Below, one piece after another: positions 52,655 through 63,189 of a DNA stretch of 64,000 nucleotides. Source of the stretch: Paragordius varius. Taxonomy: Eukaryota; Nematomorpha. Where the stretch lies: contig OZ176054.1 in assembly GCA_964247055.1 (NCBI GenBank), forward strand, positions 9,796,001-9,860,000, written 5' to 3'. A model generated the notes under the pieces. The model saw only the letters and a program-made list of their open reading frames with translations, had not been told where the DNA came from and ran no database searches. The position numbers were made by a program, and so were the translations under genes. Numbering within the stretch: position 1 is the first letter of the stretch; every line of letters starts with the position of its first letter.

Positions 52655-55600
52655 GTGTAAAAATCGGCGTCCGCTTTGCGTGTTTTGAAAAATCAATTTA
52701 TTATATGGGTATAGGTTTTTGTAAGAAAAAATTAATAACGCAAGAAATTAATAATCAAGGGTGTTCATCGCGGCTGTTTTCATAATTTTTGGTATTTTAT
52801 CCCAATTTTGGATGAAATATCTTCTAAATATAGTAAATTTGTGATTATAATTCATTATTTTAAGATTTTTTCAAACACTGCCTACCGAAGAAGCGTGTTG
52901 TACATCTCGAAATCAATGAGAATGTTTTGGTTTATTTTGTTTGAAAAATTGATTTTTGTCATGTATTTTCGTTAATATTATAACAGAAAGTTTAACCTGG
53001 CGAAATATGATTAAATTAAATTCTCACATCCTAAATTATCAGAAAGCCTCAGTCAAATCGAATTTTGTTAAATATGATATATAGTCATTAAAAACTCGTC
53101 TATTTTTATATGCATGGCAAAATTAGTTTTTATGATTATTTACCCCATAAACAACTTTTCCGTATATTTCTACATTTTGTAAAAACCTATGTTTTTTAAA
53201 AATAGTCTAATTGATAGTTTTATGCTAATTTAGGTGTTTCTTTTGTATGTTAAAAATAAAAATATTTAAAGGTTTAACTCAATTTTTAATGAAGCTTTAA
53301 ACATGTATTGAAATTTTCTGTTAAGCGGTTTCATTATACTTTGTAAGGATTATGAACCCAAAAATATTTTTTCTGAAACGTGTTTAGAAGATATGTTGAG
53401 AGAATATTGAGCAGTGGAAAATCTTATGCTGATATAAACCAGATAACAAAAAGGCGAGATAGATTACACTGCTCAACAAGGTTATGCACCACCCCATTAT
53501 TTTTGCATTTTCTGATACCTAATAGCATGGAAAGGCCAAAACAAAAAAGAAAATTGAGGCCACCAATAGGATTTATCCGAAATTTAATTTTTAAATTTGT
53601 ATTTAATTTAAAAAAACAATCATTCCTCGTGTACATATGTTTAAATATTCAAACGAACAAGTCGATACAAGTAATATTCCATGCATGAATAACGAAATTC
53701 TAGGCATTAAATAAGATAAACAAGCTAAGAGCCAAAGTATTAAATATCTAAAAGGAGCTTATGTAGAGTGTGATAGATCCGGGCGGCTGCACAAGCTCTG
53801 CATATCCCCCAAGTGATCCAATTATGCCAGATATGGCAAAGATAACAATAAGTAATCGTAAAGCCCGATAAGAGAGACTTGCAAGCAAAATCCAGCCAAT
53901 TTAACATCAAATTAACCAATTCACAGAATAAAGTTAGATAAATTCTACAATTAAATTGAATAAAAAGATTAGGTAAACACAAATGGTCCAATCCCATAAT
54001 AGTAAATTCTACTAAAAGTGGCTACACAACATCCATCTGAAATTAAAAATACAAAACAACCAATAATTTTAAAAAATAAAGTATATCCACTAGGTAAAAT
54101 AAAGGATTTTTTGTAAGAACCAACTCAAGAAAAAAAGCCTAATAAGTACTCGAAAGAACGAAAACTAACAAAAAAAATATAGCCTATCTGAAAGCCGAAG
54201 GTTTAAACCATAGAATGCCTTTTTTAGTATTTTTTTAAAATTTTTTTATCCGTATTAAAAATTCACTTGAAAGAAAAAGACTAAATTTTGACGTTTAAGT
54301 CCGTACTATTTTTTTTCTCTGGTATTTAAATGACATATTTATATTCAAAAGATAGAGTTTAAAACGCTTTAATAAATGATATTAAGTTTATAATATAATA
54401 ACATTTTATTATAAAGTTCTATTTAATTTTCTCTCGATTTTCTCTTGTTTTTTAAAATTTGAAAAACCTATAATATTTCAAAATTCTGATTGGCGGGATC
54501 CAAAATTTTTTCACATTCGGTTTTAAAACACTAAAATTAGTCATAATTTAAAAGTTTGAGTGGTGGTGCTCAAAAATGTCCAAATTTGTCGACTAGTGTT
54601 ATTGAAAGGATTTCGCTTTATAAATACCTAAATGGATCTCGAGAGTTGATAAAATATGTTTAAAAACAGAGACTAACATACATTAACTAGCAGCCAGCAA
54701 TTTTTTTAACTTAGGATACTTATGACTTTAGAAAATGACAAAAACCTATCTAAATAATTATTGGTTTGTTTGGGATATTTGAAATGAATAAGTGTTTAGA
54801 GTCTGTATTATTAGTAGATGATTCGGTTAATATATATATATGTAAATACCTTGGTAATCATTGTTTTGACCTAAATATTATTAATATAGCATAATTTAGT
54901 TGTAAAATGAATAATTTGTTTTCCAGTTATACTTGAATAGTAATTATATTTGTAAATAAATATAATAACTATGAAGCAATACAAAATACAATAAATATAA
55001 TTATTACGATAAAAAGGGTATATGTCAATTGTAAAATAATAAATAAGCAGAATTTATCATATTTTTATTGACATAGTTTATTATTCTTAAAGTTAAATAT
55101 TCAAAACAGTGGTGCAGATACCAGATATAAAAATAAGTTTTTACCGATTTCAGTAAACATGTAATTTTTAAGAAAATTAAATTTTTTTAAAAACTTATAC
55201 ATCAAATTCTACACATTTGTTTCATCTCTTATCTAATTTATTAATGCCATGCAAAAAACTGATGTCTTTTGTGAAAACCATTCATTAAGCTATTTTTCAA
55301 CAAAGTTCTGCTGTGTGATAATGTGCCCAATTTTGATGCGAAGTTTAATTAGTCCGATGGCGCCAGATTAGGAGAGGGCGGGACGAAAAAAAATTCCCAT
55401 CGAAGTAATGTCAAGATTTTTTCACTGGTTTTGCTGTGTAAGGACATCGTCATAAAATACTTTATTTATTTCTAGCCAATTTTCGGTCGTTTCCATTTGA
55501 TGAAATTGTACATTATTTTGCGATAGCGTTTGGTGTATTAACGGTTTCAACAGGTTTAAATGGACACATAAAATATCGCACTGGTGTCATCATGCACAAA

Positions 55601-58600
55601 TCACGGTTGTCTTGAAATGATTTGGCAATGAAGTGATGGATTAGGTTGATGTGAAAGCCCCAATTTTTTGACTCGACAAAATATAGCCATTTCTAATGAC
55701 CCATCTAAATTTAATGCAAATTAATTTCATTTCGTGACAAGGAAGTAGGTAAAAAATTATTTAGCGATTTTCAATTTCGATGCTTCAAATTATGTGGGCT
55801 GCAATTACTGATATCATTTTTTCTTGTAATCTATTGATTGTTTTTTGTGTGATAATCTACTAATTGTTGTTAATTTTGAGTGTCAATTACTTTTGCACTT
55901 TGAGCGTTGAAGATGTGTGGTCTCCAGCACTCATTTCTCTTTAATATATCACAACTTTCAATATTTGGCATATGTTAGTTGTAAAGCATGATAACCATAT
56001 ATTTCTGCCAGCAAATAACTTTCAACTTACTTGTGATAGCAATCCGTGCCGCAAAGGCTCTTTTTTAGTCACAGAATCTGTCGTAAAAATAAAACTCTAG
56101 TTTTCGGTGAACCAATTTGTGTGTTTGTCGTGGTGACAGATGCAATATAAGGTCTGTAATAAATTAAGCGTCAACCTTCTTTCCGCTACCGTCGTTTCTT
56201 TAAATCGAGGACTTATGACTACTCCTGATATTACTATTAAAATAATAAATTATATGTTTTTTATTTACCCCAGTTCTCTGGCGGGTTTATTAAAACATCA
56301 TCAATGTCAGCGTTGAGCAATCCGGGAAGCTGCCAACCAGGATTTTCATCTATTATTACTTCAACACCTTCAATGAATATCCCTAAGTCTTCTTCATCTT
56401 CAAGTTCGACATTCTCAATCTCTAATTATTATGGGATGCATGTAAACAATTATAATAAAGGGTTTTGGTCTATTTAGAAATTACAATTATTAAAAAAATA
56501 TCTTCATTGTTTAAACTTATAGTGAATAATTCCCCAATTATGTATAATTTATTAGAAAGGAAGCTCGCAATATTAATCCATAAACAGGAAATGAAAAGTC
56601 ACAAATATGTTTTGCCTCTGATCCAAGACAATTCACATAATTCCTAACATAACGGTTCTGGATACAAATTATTTAAAATTATTGGTTTTATAGTTTTATC
56701 TCAGATACTATTGATGTCACTATTTGTCTTTATACATATCAATTATTTTGATTTATTTATATAAAAGACTTTTCTTTAAATCTAAAAAATTATTTAAGAA
56801 CTTTGAAAAAGATTCCTTATACAAATACTTTTATTTTATCGTGAAACATTCGTTTTTAATAATATTTACAATACCAAAGACTCAGTAGGAAATTATTACT
56901 TTTATAATTAGTTGTTTATTTATTCATAATTAGATATTTTTAGGATTTTTTCGTGAATAATATAATATATATTTGATAATAATAATAAAGATTATTAAGA
57001 ATATTTAAAAGTTATTTACCCAACTCATTTATAGCTTCTTCCGGATCCGGGGGATTAAAAAAATTATCTAAAATTTTTATAAACACATAGAATTACCTTT
57101 GAGATTGATTTAATACCCAGATTTAACTTATTTTAAAAATATCTATTTTGAGCTGTACTTAAAATAAAAAATGTAAAATCAAAAAATCATCCTCTGAATT
57201 CGGCCAATATTTTAATATGATAAAGCATATAAACAAATTAATTTGATTGACTGCAAATGAAAAATAGTTACAATACACAAATACTTGTTATATTTATCAT
57301 TTGTTTGTTTCGTTTATTCGATAATTCTTATTTTAAATATAATGCTTTATCCAACAATTATATCTTATATATTATCAAGCGTGTGTATTACTTATTTTAT
57401 GTATAATAAAGTGCTAAATAAATATAAAAAAATTACCTAAATCTAAAATTAATACATAATGAAAGGGTAAATTTAGATTAAGCGTTTAAATGATAACACT
57501 GTTTGAATTTTTATTATAAATTCATATTTTCTTAAATATTTTATCAAGATTTTCATGGTTGTTGTTTGCTCAGGAGTCATTTTAGATTATTTCTACTTTC
57601 ACCTTATCGATTAATTACACTGTGCAACAAATTTTATCCTTTTCTTTTAGACCAGAGTGAAAATTACGACATCTTATAGAGAATTTTTTTCTGAAAATAA
57701 TGATATATTTAATATTTTCCTAGCACTTTTTCACGAGCCGCTAAAAGGTTTCAAAAATCCAAAAACCATCAAAAATGCCTGTTTTTGTAACCCTATAACT
57801 TTTTGAATTATATAGCTTATTATATTTTTTTGGGGGGATATTACAAATTATATTTTAAAATTCATGTAACATTTTAAAATTTTTAAAAGTCTCTACTACT
57901 TTTTGATTTATTTGGAAAAAACGAAACTTAGCTCCAAAAAAAATAGCGTTTTAAAACAATGAAAAATTAAGAGACATACTGGCATCATTTGATTGACAGC
58001 TTTTCATTATACATTACTAAAATAATAAAATTTAATTGCTTTTTTATAAATATGAAAAATAGTATATATATTTAACACTTGGATACAACACACTCATTTT
58101 AGTCCTTCGATTCAAATTGGGGTAGTTGGATACCCCAGGCCTTTTTAAAAACAAATACTTTAAAAAGTATGGAAATATTCAAAACAATGGCAAAATTTTG
58201 CACTTATATAACATTTATAAACCGAAATATATAAAAAATTTTCAAAAATACTTGATATTACTTATTTTAAGCTAAACCCAAAGGTAAAAATTTTGTCAAC
58301 GTGACATGTGTCAAATTGTAAAATTAAAAAATAATACAAAATAAACCGCTTTTCTATTTCAATCAATGTTAGATGTAAATTATATAAAAAATTAGCTTTA
58401 GTTTTACCTTTAAAATCAAATGAAGACGATATTTTGCAAAAATTTTGTAAAATAAAAATGGCGTCGAAGTAGTTTGAGATGGAACTTTTTTTTAAAACAA
58501 AATTTTATCAATTTGGCATATTTATATAATTTTTATCAAGATAGAAGCATAAATTTAAATTGGGACCGTTTCCTTCTGTATTTTTTAAAAATATTAATTT

Positions 58601-61600
58601 AAATTTAGTCTGGGGTATTTAGATACCCCATTTGAATCGAAGTGTTAATGTTATAATAATAAATTTAATAAAATGATAATATTTTTAAATTTATTAATGT
58701 TAATGGATAATAAACTCTGTGTTTGAATTAATATTATATGATTTTTAGTAATATTTCAATTATGTTATTATATATTTTTGTTATTATTTTAAAGTAAATT
58801 TATTTATAAACTACTAAGGTTTTAAAAAATTTAATACAGAAATGATTTCAAAATTATAAATATATTAAAATATTTTTAATTAAGACAATATACGAATATA
58901 TTTATTATGAAAGAAAAAAACAAATGAATGCCTTTTTTGCTCTGTTAGTTCAACATTTCAGTTTATATTTATTTGCATGTTTATATTTTTATTTGTTGAA
59001 AAAAACTTTCGTATATTAAAAAACAAAATATCATGATTCATAAAATCACGTACAATACATAATAAATAAATTTGCATGTTTAAAAGTATTTCTTATTTAT
59101 AAATAATATATATCAAATTAATATTATATATTTATTATTTTATTAATTATACTATAAATATACTAATTTATTCCTAAAATTAATATTTACATTTTTTAAT
59201 TAAACATGAAATTTTTCCATTTTGTTATGTATAAAAAATGGTATGGTGCCTGCACGTCTCTTAATTTTTCATTGTTTTGAAACGCTATTTTTTTGGAGCT
59301 AAGTTTCGTTTTTTCTAAATAAATCAAAAAGTAGTAGAGACTTTTAAAAATTTTAAAATGTTACATGAATTTTAAAATATAATTTGTAATATCCTCCAAA
59401 AAATAAATAATAAGCTATAAAATTCAAAAAATTATAGGGTTACAAAAACAGGCATTTTTGATGGTTTTTGGATTTTTGAAACCTTTTAGCGGCTCGCGAA
59501 AAAGTGCTAGGAAAATATTAAATATATCATTATTTTCAGAAAAAAATTCTCTATAAGATGTAGTAATTTTCACTCTGGTCTAAAAATCGTGTTGCACAGT
59601 GTTATCATACATTATGTTGTATAAAATTTTTGGCCTTCCCAATATATTTTGTTAATCTATATATATTAATCAATAAAATTTTAATAATAATTTTTATGTA
59701 GATTGAAGCGCTGAAAGTTACAATACCTTAAAAAACTATGCTAGTTTTCTCAAATAGGAACAAAAATTCCGAGATTTCGCTAAAATAATTTAAATTATAT
59801 TGTGGCAGGTTGAAAACGCTAAAATAAAACGGATATTAAGGAAATATTTTTTATTCTGCTGAAGATATATAGAATCTCAGAATTTTAAAAAATTCTTTTG
59901 CCTCAAATTTGGGTCAAAAACGAAAGGTCATCTTTGAATTTTATCAATTCCGAAATCCATACTTTCTCTATCATGAATACGTTGCTACAATTTTATTAGC
60001 TTAATAAAGTATGATTTTTTTTAATATTATTTATGTCATATTAGAGCATATATCGTGATCATTTTGCTTTGAATTGACTAGCCCATTTTAGAGTGGTCTA
60101 AAAATTTGAGATTTTCCACAACTTTAATTTGATTACTTAAATATATTTTTTATGATATATCAGCAAATCATATTAGTTTGGAGTCTTGAGCCCCTACCAA
60201 AAATAATCATTATAAAGCATCCATTTTTACGAATAATTGATATAAAGAAAATTACCTAAGAATGGTAACAAGTATATTAATTCGTCTGCCAAAACCAAAA
60301 CTCTAAGAATCTTATACATTTTTCTACTAAAATGTGTATTTCATAATCATTTTAAGCAGAAATCAATAATAACAACAGCTAAAACTGTTAATTTGATTTA
60401 AAATAAATATTTGAAAATTAAATTCTGTATAATCGTTTTAATAACTAATTGTATTAGATTTAATAGGGAATGACAAAAAAACAATAAAATTTAAACATAT
60501 TACTTTCCGACGACGGAGCTCTAAACAAATCTATTATAATTAAAATAAAATAAAATTTTGTTATAAATACATTCGAAAAAATAATATCACAGTAGTGGAT
60601 AAGATCTTTTAATTAACCAAAAATCATAGGGTGAATAAAAAGAATGTTTTGATCACATATACTAAATTCCAAGTCACCACAGTTCTAAAATGTGTATAAA
60701 TCTAACAAAATCTCCTATAGTTTCCCTTTTTATGTATTGAGATTTGAAATCCATATAAGTAAATTAAAATATATGGACAAAACGTAACTAAAAGACAAAT
60801 ATTTTATTACAGAGCCACACTTTTTATAACCTATATTTTTGAATTAACATGGAATGGGATGGGATCACAAAAATTCTCATGGCAAACTTTTCCGAACAGA
60901 AAGTAACACTGTGTATTTTAAAAAAAAAGAATTTTATTTAAAAAAATGAATTTCTTAATTTAGCATCGATTTCCTTTTGAAAATCAAACTCGGAAACTTT
61001 TAATAGCTGATTGTTCAAAATGGGCTCCCGCTTATCGCATAAAATGCAACGTAATTTTTACTCCATTTTTGACCTATTCTTCTATACATCATGATAATTA
61101 AAAAATATAAATATAAAGTTAGTAATATTATTATTGAAATATGTACACTGTCTGCAAAAAAGAGGGTTAATTTTTTAACAAATTTTTTTTATAAGATAGC
61201 TTATGACCAGTACATTTGCGGTAAAAATTATTTTGCCTAAATTACATATTTTATAACTCTTAATAGTGTAATATTCCAAAATAACAGAATAAATTTTTTT
61301 ACTTTCATAAACCAGATGCCAAAATATAAAAATGTAAAACTAATGAAATATGAATGTTAAGATTTTAATAGTGAGTTGAGCTAATTATAATTAGATAAAA
61401 TATTTTTATATAGTTTGCTATAGTTTTTTTGTCTTTAAAAGAAAAACGTCATCTTTTGAGGTATTTTTAGACACCCTATATTTATGATTATAGCTTATTT
61501 ATATGTTAAAAAATATCTCTCAAAATGATAATACACCATATTATCCTTAATTATCCATAATTTTGATTTGCCCAATTTTGATTTTCTCTCAATATTTCAA

Positions 61601-61739
61601 AAGCTAGGTCGTAAACAAATAAAGATGCTGGTCAAGCTACAAAAAAAATATTTTGTTAAAAAAAAATTTGCATCACAATGTGTATAAAATATAGGATAAA
61701 CATAAGATTATTATAAATGTAAAATACCAGTTATATCAG
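38807..61739 (-). CDS. Micro-exon gene, copy B: tandem paralogue of copy A (5' partial)
   Basis: Spliced model, 5' to 3' on the minus strand: 61739-61728, 57442-57437, 57068-57021, 56421-56269, 51956-51924, 51890-51864, 51489-51469, 51348-51268, 51242-51168, 51106-51041, 50970-50899, 50522-50475, 50415-50362, 50080-50051, 49853-49812, 49740-49708, 45563-45501, 45442-45428, 45216-45208, 45171-45133, 45109-45065, 44671-44639, 43917-43870, 43839-43816, 43785-43693, 41709-41519, 41463-41346, 40944-40924, 39836-39679, 38953-38807. It gives 600 residues ending at TAA (38809-38807). Paired exons in A and B have equal length or differ by multiples of three, and substitutions leave the frame intact, so both look or recently looked functional. 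B has two extra acidic exons and one extra 42-nt exon. The counterpart of A's 156-nt exon was not found; insertions occupy that region. Product unknown. Confidence 0.75.
39987..40508. mobile_element. Foldback AACACTT...GGATACCC, second copy
   Basis: Same family as 58074-58646, in copy B's intron 39837-40923. It includes GTCAACGTGACATGTGTCA and GGCGTAGATGTAGTTTGA. The 105-codon minus ORF here is the arm, not a gene. Confidence 0.6.
42089..43173. mobile_element. CAC-ended foldback with TTA target repeat
   Basis: CACTGTGCGGCG at the left and GCTGTGCACCGTG at the right, with TTA on both sides. Internal arms match the 37 kb element. It is located in copy B's intron 41710-43692. The minus ORFs at 42.6 and 43.2 kb are shadows of the arms. 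Confidence 0.65.
43283..43581. mobile_element. Non-autonomous hAT-like element
   Basis: Ends TAGGGGTGTATCCAACA and TGTTGGAGACCCCTGA, with GCGGCCCGCGAAG near the right end, as in CAGGGGT..CCAAC hAT elements. About 300 bp and non-coding; the minus ORF is a shadow. Confidence 0.6.
43693..45563 (-). CDS. Copy B middle block: Gly-zipper microexons
   Basis: Exons of 63, 15, 9, 39, 45, 33, 48, 24 and 93 nt, all phase 1-1, encode SKLASHVPNTVKKAIKTAIG, then GKGIVFGGILGSTIGR and IIGSIVASKGYSFS. The glycine spacing is kept although neighbouring residues change, which suggests selection on the helix-packing pattern. Tiny introns: 23 nt (45110-45132), 30 nt (43840-43869) and 30 nt (43786-43815). The 9-nt exon (45216-45208, core GK) is among the smallest here. 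Confidence 0.7.
45683..46813. mobile_element. Foldback family 2, second copy, between two TA arrays
   Basis: Arms mirror around 46,220 (GCAAAATAGCATTTAAAAGTAG and its complement). It is flanked on both sides by (TA)n runs, 45640-45682 and 46814-46842, so it probably entered a TA microsatellite. It is located in the copy B intron between 45,563 and 49,708. Confidence 0.65.
46860..48530. other. Copy B intron, repeats only
   Basis: Decayed small inverted repeat near 46,850-47,040, a GGAACC-type repeat near 47,800, and a GTGGCCCGTAAGCC stretch near 48,140 resembling hAT-like internal sequence. No gene seen. Confidence 0.4.
48540..48745. repeat. GGAACCGG-rich interspersed repeat, second copy
   Basis: Shares GTTTCTGTTCCATGTGGTTCCGG with the 9.3 kb copy. 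Unknown family, no ends defined. Confidence 0.5.
48790..49215 (-). pseudogene. Non-LTR (LINE) reverse transcriptase 3' fragment
   Basis: Minus strand: KIYSAVVQPTMMYNSQTWAF, EFTQMRMVRLMCGVTRNDKV, then after a frameshift LRWYYVERRDNNYIGK and PKTRWIDTIKRDM. This is the common C-terminal part of animal LINE polymerases (Y..E.W, MRMLRW..G..R.D..RN, LRW.GH, GRP..RW.D). 5'-truncated and frameshifted. Confidence 0.75.
49708..50522 (-). CDS. Copy B short linker and EP-D repeat exons
   Basis: Five phase 1-1 exons of 48, 54, 30, 42 and 33 nt: LSENQPNEDVSREE, QSQKSSNVNDQKDLQET, EPKDKFKPET, KESVDTKVKNRPP and EPDDTFKPGNT. The 42-nt exon (49853-49812) has no clear partner in copy A. The chain is polar and likely disordered. 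The EP-D exons repeat the motif seen in A. Confidence 0.65.
50899..51242 (-). repeat. Tandem 136-bp exon-intron repeat, three copies
   Basis: The 5' ends of three homologous exons lie at 51242, 51106 and 50970, exactly 136 bp apart. Each unit holds one acidic exon (75, 66, 72 nt) and its intron, which contains the shared segment GAAATCATAACATRAAATTA on the plus strand. In the third copy the acceptor has moved by three bases and stays in frame. Copy A has a single unit (11272-11340). Confidence 0.8.
50899..57442 (-). CDS. Copy B acidic N-terminal block with tripled exon
   Basis: Exons of 6, 48, 153, 33, 27, 21, 81, 75, 66 and 72 nt. Motifs shared with A include PPDPEEAINEL, a conserved PGW motif, NPPENW, DMDDWV and NMPDVVNESDLSLDADNP. 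The last three exons are three copies of one Ser/Asp/Glu-rich unit (GTSNTNRDPKQDDSSSDEEP type), where A has one. Tiny introns of 33 nt (51891-51923) and 25 nt (51243-51267) lie inside; retaining either would cause a stop or frameshift. Confidence 0.7.
52030..52081. repeat. (TA)n microsatellite
   Basis: Longest dinucleotide run, about 52 bp. Others: 1058-1098, 3889-3917, 8588-8611, 21117-21147, 26064-26097, 29849-29875, 41717-41749, 45640-45682, 46814-46842 and 52619-52648. Confidence 0.95.
52079..52622. mobile_element. TA-flanked foldback with 21-bp subrepeats, copy 3
   Basis: The cleanest copy: ACCATTTGCACTTCAAGAGT at the left and its near-complement at the right, bounded by (TA)n at 52030-52081 and 52619-52648. 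Terminal motifs and the TA boundary suggest a Tc1/mariner-type mechanism (inference). Located in a copy B intron. Confidence 0.7.
52650..55235. other. Copy B intron with a B-specific insertion
   Basis: Sequence shared with copy A stops near 53,450 and resumes near 54,620, so about 1.1 kb was inserted in B (or lost in A). It includes a GC-richer part at 53,740-53,900 and the young repeat at 54,445. The opposing ORFs at 53.4-54.0 kb match no family. Confidence 0.4.
54445..54598 (+). repeat. Young dispersed repeat, copy 1
   Basis: About 150 bp nearly identical to 62983-63128, with TTCTGATTGGCGGGATC and TGAGTGGTGGTGCTCAAAAA, both ending GTCGACTAGTG. No ORF. The low divergence contrasts with the surrounding DNA. 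Confidence 0.7.
55240..56225 (-). pseudogene. Mariner transposase pseudogene, copy B
   Basis: Orthologous to the copy A insertion: it is located in the same intron, directly downstream of the 153-nt exon. Minus-strand pieces include GFHINLIHHFIAKSF and WEFFFVPPSPNLAPSD, the latter matching the mariner C-terminal signature. Many frameshifts and stops. The internal foldback of copy A is missing, so that insertion came after the duplication. Confidence 0.7.
57618..59601. mobile_element. 2-kb CACTG foldback with TTA target repeat
   Basis: CACTGTGCAACA and its complement form the ends; TTA flanks at 57615-57617 and 59602-59604. The arms are about 350 bp, nearly identical (ACCAGAGTGAAAATTACGAC, AGCGGCTCGYGAAAAAGTGC and complements), so this insertion is young. 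A smaller foldback (58074-58646) is nested inside. No transposase. Confidence 0.75.
58074..58646. mobile_element. Foldback AACACTT...GGATACCCCAG, nested copy
   Basis: Inverted arms share TTGGGGTA..GGATACCCCAG and AAATTTAAATTGGGACCGTT-type segments; ends AACACTTGGAT and GAATCGAAGTGTT. It is located inside the 57.6 kb element. Confidence 0.6.
59605..61140. other. Copy B upstream intron, homologous to copy A 21.6-22.5 kb
   Basis: Short blocks are shared with copy A in order, such as ATAGGGTGAAT at 22,245 and 60,625. No exon recognised. Part (59,840-60,200) resembles foldback arms of the 14.9 kb type. Confidence 0.45.
61145..61682. mobile_element. Foldback family 2, shortened copy
   Basis: Starts CACTGTCTGCAAAA and shares GAGGGTTAATTTTTTAACAAA and the AAGATAGCTTATGACCAGTA segment with the other copies; the central part of the palindrome is reduced. 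Confidence 0.55.
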
Positions 61740-61789
61740 CTATAAAGATAGATATAAGACATATTTATTACAATAAATTAAATATACCA

Positions 61790-61935
61790 TTTCCCAGTCA
61801 AAAAAATGTTTTCCCAGTCAATCGAAACGTTTTCCCAATCAATCGAAAGCTTTTCTCAGTCAATCGAAACATTTTCACAGTCAATAAAAACATTTTCCCA
61901 ATCAATAAAAACGTTTTCCCAGTCAATAAAAACGG
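61790..61935 (+). repeat. 21-bp minisatellite, about seven units
   Basis: Unit TTTTCCCAGTCAATCGAAACG repeated about seven times; later units change TCG to TAA. Located where the copy B partner of A's 156-nt exon would be expected. Confidence 0.8.
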
Positions 61936-62031
61936 TTTTATTTTTTATGATAAATATCGAAACATGATATAAAAATAACTTTTAACCATTGTCAGCGTAA
62001 TAATAGGATGTTATTTTTTATTAAAACACAA

Positions 62032-62974
62032 TTATTAAATGATAATTTTTCCTATTATATTCCAATGCACAATCATTAATGACTTATTTTTTATTGCTAT
62101 ATTTTAACAACTGCATGAATATTTTATAATTTTTTAAAAATTTTTAAGAAAATATTTAATAATTTTTTTATTTTATCGATCGTTCGCATTAATATTGGAG
62201 GCTAACTCATAAAGTCTATAGTTACGGATAAAATTTATAATAATATACCATTTTTATCTCAAATGGGTCATTTAACACTTCATATTGGATCTTAAACATA
62301 AATTTCACCCTAATTTATATAATATTTATCATTTGGTCCAGGGTGGCCAAACCCGGCCATCCAGATTTTTGTACGGCATGCGAAAAATATGGCAATCCAT
62401 ATGCAAAAATATGACCACAAAATCTTAGTTTCACATTTCTTACGCATTTACTCCGAATGAGTATTAAATTGGCAGGAATTAAAAAAAAGTTATATTGTCT
62501 TTGTACTTTACAGTCTAAATCGAATAAATTATTTATGAATGCCCGTATATATTTTGAATTGGGAACGCCGTGCTTTTGGACTTAAAATTCGGCCCGCGAA
62601 GCCATTGTGTTATAATATTCTTTTTTATAAAATATTTTTAATCAAAAACATTTTTATCTAAAAAACATGTTTGTTTAGATATTTTTTTCCGATAGTATTT
62701 TTATCCACAATTCGACATGTTTAAGATCCAATTTAAGCGTTAAATGACCAATTTGAGATTAAAGTAGTATATTTTTATAAATTTTATCCGTAACAGACTT
62801 TATGAGCTAGCCTCCAATATTAATGCGAACGATCGATAAAACAAAAAATTATTAAACATTTTCTTAAAAAATTTTAAAAAATTATAAAATATTCATCCAG
62901 TTGTTAAAATATAGCATCAAAAAATAAGTCATTAATTGATTGTGCATTGGAATATAAATAGGAAAATGATTTAT
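62032..62974. mobile_element. Foldback with hAT-like insertion at centre
   Basis: Arms of about 250 bp (62040-62290, 62700-62965) share TCCAATGCACAATCATTAATGA and TCGATCGTTCGCATTAATAT with complements. A hAT-like fragment lies between them (62339-62612). Confidence 0.65.
62339..62612. mobile_element. hAT-like element fragment
   Basis: Begins CAGGGTGGCCAAACCCGGCC; right part has GGCCCGCGAAGCCATTGTGTT. Located in the centre of the 62 kb foldback. The right terminus is degraded. Confidence 0.5.
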
Positions 62975-62982
62975 CTTGTTTT

Positions 62983-63128
62983 TGAAAAATTGAAAAACCT
63001 ATAATATTTCAAAATTCTGATTGGCGGGATCAAAAATTTTTTCACATTCGGTTTTAAAACACTGAAATTAGTCATAATTTAAAAGTTTGAGTGGTGGTGC
63101 TCAAAAATGTCCAAATTTGTCGACTAGT
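62983..63128 (+). repeat. Young dispersed repeat, copy 2
   Basis: Same orientation and end (GTCGACTAGTG) as copy 1 at 54.4 kb, with only a few differences. Confidence 0.7.
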
Positions 63129-63189
63129 GAATTAACTTTTAACAGCTCATGAATAATTTTCCAGTTTAATTTAATATCCGTTTCCCCCA

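Noticed and set aside
53380-53997. ORFs of 70-102 codons on both strands
   Set aside because: Opposing frames of the same DNA, low-complexity composition, inside a copy B-specific insertion; no motif recognised.
265-61739. Direct membership in the aphid bicycle family
   Set aside because: The phase-1 microexon layout is similar, but no paired C-Y-C motifs were seen and the 23-33 nt introns do not fit aphids.
61790-61935. CRISPR array
   Set aside because: The 21-bp units follow each other directly without unique spacers; it is a minisatellite.
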